From Sphaerosporella brunnea (taxonomy: Eukaryota > Ascomycota > Pezizomycetes > Pezizales > Pyronemataceae), in NCBI GenBank assembly GCA_008704415.1, contig VXIS01000009.1:186001-250000 (forward strand): DNA of 64,000 bases. Direction: 5' to 3'. The notes beneath the pieces are model-generated. The model was not told where the DNA came from and ran no database searches. It saw only the letters and a program-made list of their open reading frames with translations. Shown here one piece after another: positions 53,622 through 62,190 of this stretch; position 1 is the stretch's first letter; every line of letters starts with the position of its first letter. Both the position numbers and the translations under genes were made by a program.

Positions 53622-54050
53622 ATGCAGGGACACGCTCCGCCTGCTGACGCAGCTGACGCCAGTGCCCCCAACAGCCGGCCCAAAAAGCCCAGGCTGTCAG
53701 CCCGCCGCCCAACATGGGCCGGCAGGGCTGGCTGTTTGATCAGCGCGGCTACGAAGCCCGGGCCGGCTGGCTGTGGGGTGCATCTTGGTATGTCAAAGTC
53801 GCGGATTGGTACAGAGTGATAACCAGTGAAGCAACAATGGTGTAGCCCACAGCCAGCCTGCCGGGCTGCGAGGGCTGGCTTTTTGATCAGCCTAACGTAG
53901 CCCAACATAGCCAGCCCGGCTGGCTGGCTATCGAGAACACTGGCTAATGCAGCTGTCGCGACTCCCGCTGTTGACGCTGCTTATGCTGGTGACACTGCTG
54001 TTGCGACTCCCGCCGTTGCAGGTGAAACGTCTCAAGCCACCGGGATCTAA
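53622..54050 (+). pseudogene. Alanine/threonine-rich ORF interrupted by a MITE
   Basis: An ATG at 53622 opens MQGHAPPADAADA and is cut at 53660 by family-1 MITE copy B. Beyond the MITE (from 53943) an open frame of like composition continues (AVATPAVDAAYAGDTAVATP) to a TAA near 54050. The MITE plus one target copy (291 bp) is a whole number of codons, but the MITE itself contains stops. The leader carries the decayed palindrome seen upstream of the F-box gene at 44.3 kb. A further open frame (54224-54370, 48 aa; PIENDNPREVLAATPELASA) may be a later exon. The family is not recognised. Confidence 0.45.
53660..53942. mobile_element. hAT-type MITE, family 1, copy B
   Basis: The 283-bp copy begins CAGTGCCCCCAACAGCC and ends CTATCGAGAACACTG. 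The internal phrases GGCTGGCTGTTTGATCAG and GGCTTTTTGATCAGCC, in opposite sense, match copies A and C. The flanking 8-mers are GCTGACGC (53652-53659) and GCTAATGC (53943-53950), identical at 6 of 8 positions and differing by transitions, as expected of an aged 8-bp target duplication. Confidence 0.82.
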
Positions 54051-54489
54051 CTACCTTTTCCACTACACCTACCCGTGCCTGACAACCTGACAATGGTGCC
54101 CTCGATCCCAGCGTCTGGTCAGTCCGACGATCTCAAGAAACGCCAGCGCAAGCGCAAGCCCAAGCGCAAGCTGAACCCCCAGACCCCAACAACCAAGAGC
54201 ATTCACTCTGACATCATCAGCAGATGCCTATCGAAAATGACAATCCTCGCGAGGTCCTCGCGGCCACCCCGGAACTGGCGTCGGCGTCGGAGGGTCAGGG
54301 AAACTCCTGGTCGATTGTCGCCGATGCGCCGAATGGTACTGCTTGTGCAGTTACCGTCTCGGTTGGTTGATCGACCTCTTACGGGACTCTCATCGTGTTT
54401 CGTCTTGTCTGGTGGACGTTTCTATGCGTGTTCGTTCTTACGATTGAATGAATACGGTGCTTAATGTTTGTTTTGCTCTGATGTCGGAC

Positions 54490-54580
54490 GCGGGGATTGT
54501 TGGAAAATGGCTTTCTAGGCATGGATAGGGACGAGTGACACATTGTGATGGAATACATACGGAGTGATATCTAGTGAGGC
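54490..54580. repeat. Right arm of the long inverted repeat pair
   Basis: The reverse complement begins GCCTCACTAGATATCACTC, like 50988-51006. Outside 54580 the similarity stops sharply, as it does outside 50988. Confidence 0.8.
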
Positions 54581-55282
54581 TCGAAGGTGTAGATCAAAGT
54601 AATAGTACAATTGCTTCTCCCATCACCGGCACTTCGGCTAAGCCTGAACACCTACACGTCAACCACATTCAACAGGGATACCGGCTCTGATTGTGGTCGT
54701 CCATGTCCACCCATCCCCACCCACCGGGGGACGTGCAACGACCAGGTGTACAAGTGCCTGCACTGTAGATACAATATGGCTTGTGAGCGGTTATTGTAAC
54801 CGGCACCATATCCACATCATCAAGCCCCAATCGGCGCTCTTTCTGTTTTTTCTCTGTACGACGCTGCGAGCGGTCACTGCGCGTCTCCGCGCTTATTCTG
54901 CCGCAACACCAATGCCATCCACGCAGTGACGCGATCTGTCCCCGCGTGAAACCCCCCACAACATCGCCAAGGACAAAGATGAAGGAATCATTGGTTCTAA
55001 ATTTACAAGTCCAGCATCCACTCCGCGGAAACGTGCGTGTCTCCTCGTCCTCGCGCTCTCGGTGCTTGCACTCACGCTAACCAGGCAGTCGGCGTGCTCC
55101 ACTGCCCATATCTTTCGGCTGGTGCTCATCGTTGCCATCCTGCGGGCGGAACAGAATTCAGTCAACACCTTTAGGGCGTTCTTATCTTCGGTGAGTGGTT
55201 TCGTAATCACCCTGCGCAATTTTTACGTTTCTCGTCTGTTAATGCTGTTTCTGTTTCGAAATTTGCGGTCCATAGTGGGGCA
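54581..55282. other. No recognised gene
   Basis: Only short ORFs on both strands, without motifs. Confidence 0.45.
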
Positions 55283-55290
55283 GCCTGATG

Positions 55291-55901
55291 CAGTGTTCTC
55301 AATAGCCGGCTGGGCTGGCTGTTTGATCAGCCCGGCTACGAAGCCCGGGCTGGCTGGCGGTGGGCTGCGTCTTTGCGTGTACCAGTCGCGACTTGGTAGA
55401 GAGTGATAACCAGTGAAGGAACAATGATCTCCAATCTTCATACCAGAGCAACCGTGCATGCAGCCCACAGCTAGAGCTGTGCACGGGGCGACAGGTCGGG
55501 GGCGACGGGTCGGGGGGCGGACGGGCGGGGTGCGACGAGGTGGGCCGGCACAGCGCGGGGTGCACCGGGGCGCGACAGGGTGATCGGGGTTGGGCGGGGT
55601 CATCGGGGTGAGACGGGGCATAACCGTGGCGGGGTGTATCGGGGGCATCGGGAGGACCGGGGTTCGGACGGGGCAGCCGGGGCAGCGACGGAGCGGCCGG
55701 GGCAGCGACGAGGTGGCCGGGGCGCGGCGAGGCTTTCTCCGCCTCGTCGAGCCTCGTGCCCCGTGGGGGCACCCCGACCCGTGCACAGCTCTACCCACAG
55801 CCAGCCCATCGGGCGGCGAGTTGAAAAGTCGGGATGGATTTTTGATCAACCCAACGCAGACCAACGCAGCCAGCCTGGCTGGCTCGCTATTGAGAACACT
55901 G
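55291..55901. mobile_element. hAT-type MITE, family 1, copy C (with nested insertion)
   Basis: The ends are CAGTGTTCTCAATAGCC at the left and GCTATTGAGAACACTG at the right. The flanking 8-bp direct repeats are perfect: GCCTGATG at 55283-55290 and at 55902-55909. An 8-bp duplication is the hallmark of hAT transposition. Without the nested element the copy is about 281 bp, the same size as copies A and B. It has no coding capacity and would need a hAT transposase supplied in trans. The hAT relics at 45 and 52 kb have different ends, so they need not be its partner. Confidence 0.9.
55472..55793. mobile_element. hAT-type MITE, family 2, nested inside family-1 copy C
   Basis: The ends are TAGAGCTGTGCACGGG and CCCGTGCACAGCTCTA, inverted repeats of 16 bp. 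The 322-bp interior is G-rich on the plus strand (repeated GGGGCGACGGGGT-like phrases). Perfect 8-bp duplications CCCACAGC lie at 55464-55471 and 55794-55801. The insertion therefore postdates that of the host MITE. A truncated relative is visible at 49540-49613. Confidence 0.9.
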
Positions 55902-56270
55902 GCCTGATGTTTGGAAGCTTAAATGCACCCAAACGATGTCCGGAAATGTCATTCAACTATTCACACATGCGTGCTGTGCACATCGACTACCATAGTGATA
56001 CGCTACGCGGTAAACCTTTCATCTCGTGGAATGCATCAAAATCGCGGCATCATGAGTTGTTCGATAATGATGCAGGGAGCTGGATCAGGATCTGAGCACC
56101 CAACGGGGAAAAACAGTCCCTCAGTCCTGAGCAGGACACTGGCCGCACATATCTTGGGAAGTGTTATGTACCGTGTGGACTGCCCGACGATTTGTACCAT
56201 CCGCACCTCTAAAGCTGCCCGATCTGTACCCGGCGGACCTGGGCGGGCCATTTGTACCCTCCGGGCTGCA

Positions 56271-56277
56271 TATAAAG
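56271..56277 (+). promoter_or_regulatory. TATA box of the coiled-coil protein gene
   Basis: TATAAAG lies about 107 bp before the ATG at 56384 and is followed by a CT- and CA-rich leader. Confidence 0.7.
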
Positions 56278-56383
56278 CCGCCTGCTGTGTTCCTCGGTCT
56301 TCATCTCCGTCCATCCAGTTACCAACAACTACACCACCACGATCTCAAGCCACGCTCCCATCCACAACTAATAAGAAATCCCC

Positions 56384-57064
56384 ATGCCCGCCACCAACGA
56401 TTCTCGCCCACCCCCGAACCAGCCCGACCCTGTCGAGGATGACGCGGTCGCCGACGGCCACAAACCCGACGAGTGTGATACCTTTCCCCTGGAATCGGAC
56501 CGCGTCAACGCCATGCCTCAAACTGTCGTTCCCATGGCTGAGCTCGCTGTTACCGCTGACACCGCCAACACGACGCAGCTGGACAACGGCATACCTACTG
56601 CTGGCCTCCATGTGAACGGTGGCCAGGCGCTCACCCATAGCGACATGACGGAAGTGGACGTCAGCGCTGGCACCAACATTCACGATATCGAAAACCAGCT
56701 GCACGAGGGTAACCGCCACGACAACGCCGGCGGTCCGTCTGCCACCACCAGGCTGACTCAGGCGGAGCTGATGCGCGAAATGGCCCGCCTCGACGACGAG
56801 TTCCACGCCGCGTACCTGGCCGGAAGCAACATGCCCATCTGGGACCAGGAGACGAGACCAGCGGCGCCGACAGCGTCCGACGTGGTCCTGGAGCTTCGCG
56901 CAAGAAACGCAGCGCTGCGGGAGCAGCTCAATCGCCAGAACGAGGCGATGGACAGGATGAGCGAGATCTATCTCGCGTTCGGGGAACTCACCAATGCGTG
57001 GGTTAATGCGGTTACGCGAGATGTTGCTGCCCACTCTGCGGGACCGGCTGACGCCCGGCAGTAA
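56384..57064 (+). CDS. Hypothetical protein with C-terminal coiled coil
   Basis: A single 226-aa ORF with a TATA promoter and an ATG in CCCATGCCC. Residues 1-125 are acidic and disordered (PPPNQPDPVEDDAVADG; later TEVDVSAGTNIHDIENQ). From about residue 126 the protein becomes helical: LTQAELMREMARLDDEFHAA, then VVLELRARNAALREQLNRQN and EAMDRMSEIYLAFGEL (about 165-203), with a heptad pattern of leucine, alanine and methionine. It ends HSAGPADARQ. The form suggests a small dimeric scaffold or DNA-binding partner, but no basic region or other domain is visible. The family is not recognised. Confidence that it is a real gene is good because promoter, start, composition and stop agree. Confidence 0.65.
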   Translation: MPATNDSRPPPNQPDPVEDDAVADGHKPDECDTFPLESDRVNAMPQTVVPMAELAVTADTANTTQLDNGIPTAGLHVNGGQALTHSDMTEVDVSAGTNIHDIENQLHEGNRHDNAGGPSATTRLTQAELMREMARLDDEFHAAYLAGSNMPIWDQETRPAAPTASDVVLELRARNAALREQLNRQNEAMDRMSEIYLAFGELTNAWVNAVTRDVAAHSAGPADARQ

Positions 57065-58158
57065 ATGGTTCGTTGCTTCACTTCTTGGGTTTGGCAGGTG
57101 TTAATAGAAGCGCAGGTTTCCGTTTCGAAACGCCGCTGGGCTTGCTTACACTTTTGCGATGGCTTGAGGGTTTCCTGTTTTTGGTTCGGGAGGACTGGCA
57201 GCCGGCATAGCATGGGTTATATGTGCGGAATTTTCTTTTGTCGATATCGCTGCCAAATCGAAACTGCAAACTGTATCGCGATCATCTTGTCCTTGAGCCC
57301 GGCCGTGACTCTGGCCCTGTTGTAGAACCTTTCATGCAAATCACCATCACCAATGTCGTGCATGGAACGGCTAAGATCCTGAGCGAACAGCAGCCAGGCT
57401 ATGCGGGTCTCTGCAGCGCCAGCACCGCCTAGGCATCTTCAAATTGAGCTGCGAACAGTATCTGTAAAGCTATGTACGCCTGCACAATTGCGTGCGGGTG
57501 CAATGACGCTGGAGACAACCCGGTCTGATCAAGGAACGCTTGGCTGGAGGCCATGTACAGCGCCTCGATGGCCAAGGCAAAACGCCACCGATGCCGCACA
57601 ACGCTTATTGCACGTAGAATTGCGCCAGGGGTGGACCTTGGTGATGCTATTCGAGGGTATATGCTTTCTTACCTACCTAAGCGTGATTGAGAGTGCTTTC
57701 ACTCTTTTTCCCTTGGTGGTGTGGCGGTCGTAAGTGGTGGCCCGGGGGAAGGTTCAGAGTGCTGTGCAACCTACTGGATCGCAGATGCAGATAGTTGTGT
57801 GAGAGCTTGATCATGAGGCAGGGCTGACAGCGCTGAGATCGGTCAAGTGCGTGAGTGAGGAGCCCGGCGTTGATGTGTGAAGAAATCGCTCTCCGCACAC
57901 ATGCATGTCTACCAAGCGAGAAAACGCTGCGCAGCACGCCAAAAGGAGGGTTGTGTGATTGGGGCTAGTTACGATCATGCTGTTTCTCAACTTGGAAGAT
58001 TGATGCTCGGATCATTGCGGAAATCACGATACAAGATGCAGGCGAAATAGGTTGTCAATTCTGAGCTGGACATTGCGAAAAGCAGACAGCTGTTCACACA
58101 ACTGCCTATTTATGGTCTACACCCTGCCCGAACGCGCCAATTGAGGTGTAAAACCGTA
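57065..58158. other. No recognised gene
   Basis: A plus-strand ORF at 57401-57733 (110 aa) ends in a hydrophobic stretch, but lacks promoter and motif. Confidence 0.4.
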
Positions 58159-59240
58159 TCAATCTGAGTCCCAATCGGACTCATCATGCGCGTCAGTATC
58201 CTTGTCGTTATCGTCGTCGGTAGCCTTGCCGGTATTATCCTCGGTTTCCTCGGTCTTCATGTTCCATTCGCAGAAGTTGTTGTAGCTTTGACAGCCTGCC
58301 GGACGTTGTTAATTCTGTCTAAATCGAATACAGGGGGGGATATCTCATGGGACTCACATTCTGCGACGGTGCGAGGGCGGTAAGCCTGCGTCTTTTCCGT
58401 GGTGAGGTGCAGGTAGGTGTTGGACGGCAAATTCCATGTGCGGAGGAACACGTGCTCCATGAAGCGAGCGTGGACCGGATTGGACGTCGTAGCGATAGCA
58501 ACGGCGAGATCATGAGGTGAAACTGCATGCTGGCTGCGAAAGTGGCTTGGATCCATCCCCCCCTGCCGTGCGACGAATTCGTGAATGAACGCAGCCGGGA
58601 TCGAGGGTGTTGGAGTGATATCTGAAACCATCTGCGGTGGCATCTTGAAGCCGTTGTGGCCCATGAGGGTCCGAAGATACTCTCTCAGCGTCTCAGCCGG
58701 CAGACGATCGAGACAGGACTTGGCTCCGTTCTTCAGGACCTCGTTGGCGAGCTGCAAGAACATCTCGGGTTCCGTCACGGTTCTGTTGCCTGCCGTCTGC
58801 TGGCTGCACGTGGCCGGTGACATTGAAGGCATCGTGTCAACTGGGTTATGTGGGAGCACATCTGGCTTGGTTCCAGATTGCGTGGCGCGCTCACTCATCC
58901 GTTCCAGTGCTGCCACTTGCTGGTTCAGCTTGTCGCGCTTCTGGATGGTATAGTCCACGACCCCCTGATAGTCTGTCGCTGCTTTCCTGGCGTAGTCGAG
59001 AGCACTCTGCAGGGAGGCAGTGTCCGGAGACACGGTGGCGCACTCTGAGAGATTGCGGACCTGGTGGTGCGCACCGACCGGCAGCATGGTCTTCACCGGC
59101 GAGCGAACAGGAAAGCGAAGAGCGGAGAACACCGAGCGGCGCGTGGTGGTCGAGAGATGAACCGGTTGTGTGTGCTGGGCGATCTGCGTCGCGCGGGCGA
59201 CAACCGCGGCTACCGAGAGGTGGTGAGCGATAGACCACAT
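58159..59240 (-). CDS. Hypothetical helical protein with acidic tail, two exons
   Basis: The model is complement(58159..58295, 58358..59240), 339 aa, from an ATG at 59240 (MWSIAHHLSVAAVV). The first 45 residues are rich in Ala, Arg, Ser and Thr without acidic residues, as in mitochondrial presequences, though this is weak evidence. Residues around 80-120 (SALDYARKAATDYQGVVDYT, then KRDKLNQQVAALERMSERA) are a likely coiled coil. The middle has CLDRLPAETLREYLRTLMGH and AFIHEFVARQGGMDPSHF. The intron (58296-58357, 62 nt) has donor GTGAGT, branch-type TTAAC and acceptor GGCAG. It joins the frames in phase 1 and replaces a read-through stop with YNNFCEWNMKTEE and a strongly acidic end (DDDNDKDTDAHDESDWDSD). 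The family is unknown to me. Confidence 0.68.
58296..58357 (-). other. Intron of the 58-59 kb gene
   Basis: 62 nt, GTGAGT..CGGCAG, with TTAAC about 13 nt before the acceptor. It is one of the clearest introns in the window. Confidence 0.75.
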
Positions 59241-62100
59241 GATGGTTTGCTGATCGTATAGCAAGACGATACTTTGCTGTTGATGGTTTGCGGTTGTTGT
59301 GGGCCGACTGTCGTTCTGGTTTTGGCAAAGGCGTTTGGCGAAGTGGTGCCTGCGGGGGTATGGGTTTCGCAGGTTCAAGGTGCACCGTGACTGTCAGCGT
59401 TTAGGGCTCCTGCGCTGTGCGTTGTCAGCGTGGACCTAGGGTTAGGTTACCCGGTGCTCCACAGCCAGCAGGCGATCATCCGCGATGCGCGAGTGATATA
59501 TATAAAGTGCACCCCACTGAAATACTGGGTTTTTTGGTCCCGAGTAGCCCCACGACCATAGCACTCGGGCTGCGGGCCAGCTGCCCGGACATGTCGAAGG
59601 GCAATCAATGTCTGACTTGCCGGCCCCGCAGTGCGCCTACGATACCAAACATTAATATTTATCTACTGGTTGAATGTACTGACCCAACACCATTCACCCA
59701 ATAGGATAACCAACCCACTGACCTCCCTTGACCATTCATCAAGAGGAGTGTCGAACGTCAAACCACGCACTCACGCACTTTCCCCCATTCCGGCCAAGCG
59801 CCGTTTGTCCCATTGTGGTTCGAACGAAAGCTGATTGAAATAATTTGCCCCTGGCTGGAATCAGGGTCTAATATCCGGCCAGCGCTTTGGTTCGCAGGCA
59901 GATACATGCCGCAGGAACGGAAGATCCCGCATATCAGTGCTAATAATAACGATGGGAACTGGTGCATTCGCGCGAACTTTAGATTTGGGAGACACGCTAT
60001 GCATGAAGCGTATATCCTGTAAGCACCTAGGAACGGTCCAAACCACGGTTGAAGTTTTGTTTTTGGTGAAGAGGGTGGACTGCCGCTCGGCTGGGCAGCC
60101 AGCGAGGCGGCCGCGCAAACCATAGCCTGGACACGAGATTCCCAGCAGATTCATCTGGTCGCCGGTCAGCATGGTAATGCTGAGCAAACGCCGATCCGCG
60201 GATCGCCTGAGTGCATACTCACGGCCATGCGGCGGACAGGATTTTGGTCGTCTGTGGTCCAAATTCTGCTCATTCGGTGCCCGACCAAATTCTGTCGCTC
60301 AAGCCAACTCTTCGCCGCAGGTGTAGGTACGTGCGGAGAATCTGAGCGGCAATGAATTCTCAATCACCAAGTACCAACCCCCTCCTCGCCACGGAAGTCA
60401 TCACGAGCAGCAACGCCACGGGTATTTTGTAGCGCTAAAATAGTTCTAAAATCCTGTGTCTCGGAGGATTGTCACTCCGGATAAGGGGCATCTAACAGTG
60501 TCATTGATTAAAAAAGGCTATCAGGGCCCGCCGCGCCCGCACCTGCATGCAACGCGTCAACGATGCTGTGGAAGTTTGTGAGCCAAAGACTCAAGGACTT
60601 CAACACAGCACTGCAATATGTAGCGAGGTTCTAGAGGATAGAGAGGCGACGGTGCCTGAATAAATAGGGCGCCAGTCTCGAGCGTTTTCTGGACAGCAAT
60701 CAGCGCAATACAACCGTCGCTCCCTCCTCAATTATATCTTCTACACGGAGATGATGGCATAGCTTTGCGTATTTCACTCCATGAGCGGCAGCAGTCTCTT
60801 CTTCGGGCAATATTTACAACGTCCTTACTTTACTCAATCACGAGACACGTTGGAAGTCGCTTGGTGGTCTTCATAAAGCAGCAGCGCGATTGGTCACTCA
60901 AGATCACCACAGCGCATGGTTTTCTTTACACCAGGAGAACCCGTCAAGCTGATATTCAAGCGATTGCGAAAACTAGTACCTGCATCACCAGAATGTGGAC
61001 TTCACCGCGCTCGAGAACATTGTTTGCCTCTTCCTTGAATGTTCCGCGGTTGGTGATAACCAGCTGTTTTCAAGACTAGCACAGATGACGAACTTCGCCT
61101 GCTCATGGCAATCTTTGACAAGTTAACCCCGTCCTTGCATAATTATGTCTTCTCAACTCGAAAACCCGGTAAAGCGTCTCCATAATCGCGGAATTATCGT
61201 CGAAACTCATGGCGCCAAGGCGAGCAGGGTGAACTCCGGCATCAGCAAAATCTCACGCTGCCCCATGGTCTGCATAGAAGGTGCATTGCAAAGCTCTTCA
61301 TCATATCGGTCATGTCCTTGTTGAAGGTGTGTCGAATGAACAGTGCAAGTTGTTCTGGAAGAGCACAGGAGAAAACGATCTTGGCATAGACATGTACATC
61401 GTTGTCGATTCTTCACAGTCGCTTCGTCATCAGTGACATCTCATCTCAATGGCTCGTTCTCCCTGATCACGGAGTGATCGTCTAAACTCGGTACACAAGG
61501 AAAAGCAGGGCGAACTCCGGCACCAACACAAGCTGGGGGAACTCTAGCATATGGATGTCAGGGTGAACGCCTGGAATAAGGGCACCCATCATTCTCGAGC
61601 TGAACGGTTGCAGATGAAATGATGAGACTGCCGCTTCGTCGAAGCCTCAATTGCATTGTCGGAAAGAGAAGCTGAACACAGAGCTACCTGATATGGCTGG
61701 CGGGGACGAGGGATGGAAGCCTCCTATGCACCACGCTCAAGAATGGGTATTTGTATCTTCCACTGTAGAGCGCACAGTCAGGGCGACCCAATCCCAGTTT
61801 GGCTTCATGGCGAACACTCATTTATCAAAATACTTTGAAGCTGGCATGCTTTCTCACCCCCATTCAACGGCTGAAAGAGCCTTTCGAGGCAGCTCGCCCT
61901 TGGAGTTTGCCCAAAAACGCAGAACGCCACCGTACAAGGAGGCATTGTGGGCCGTGTCTGTTCGGGCGTCTGATTTGATTTCACAGTGACCTTCCTATTA
62001 GACCGATTATGATCCGTACCCGTCGCAAGGCCCGAAATCACTCTTTATCGAGTGCGTGAATAGAAACAATCAATCAATCAACAACCAGTCTCTCGTAGTC
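59241..62100. other. No recognised gene
   Basis: A telomere-type CCTAGGGTTAGGTTA lies near 59436. The interval has short, unassigned ORFs, among them 59861-60262 minus (133 aa), 60765-61079 plus and 61651-61989 plus. Two stretches, about 61225-61260 and 61505-61545, share 'GCAGGGTGAACTCCGGCA'-like phrases, so a decayed repeat may be present. Confidence 0.4.
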
Positions 62101-62190
62101 CAGAAAGCGGTCCGTGGACAGAAAGCGGTCCGTGGACAGAAAGCGGTCCGTGGACAGAAAGCGGTCCGTGGACAGAAAGCGGTCCGTGGA
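62101..62190. repeat. Perfect 18-bp tandem repeat, five units
   Basis: CAGAAAGCGGTCCGTGGA is repeated exactly five times without a mismatch. The array falls in a plus-strand ORF, where it would encode QKAVRG five times, but that ORF has no other support. Perfection in an otherwise decayed region implies recent expansion. Confidence 0.97.

Noticed and set aside
50980..54588. Target-site duplication around the 3.6-kb inverted-repeat segment
   Set aside because: The flanks (TATATATAC and TCGAAGGTG) do not match, so mobility is unproven.
58186..58383. 65-aa plus-strand ORF with hydrophobic start (possible membrane peptide)
   Set aside because: It is the antisense of the acidic second exon and intron of the spliced minus-strand gene; acid codons read backwards give valine- and isoleucine-rich sequence.
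62101..62190. CRISPR-like array
   Set aside because: The repeats are contiguous with no spacers and the genome is eukaryotic; this is a plain tandem repeat.
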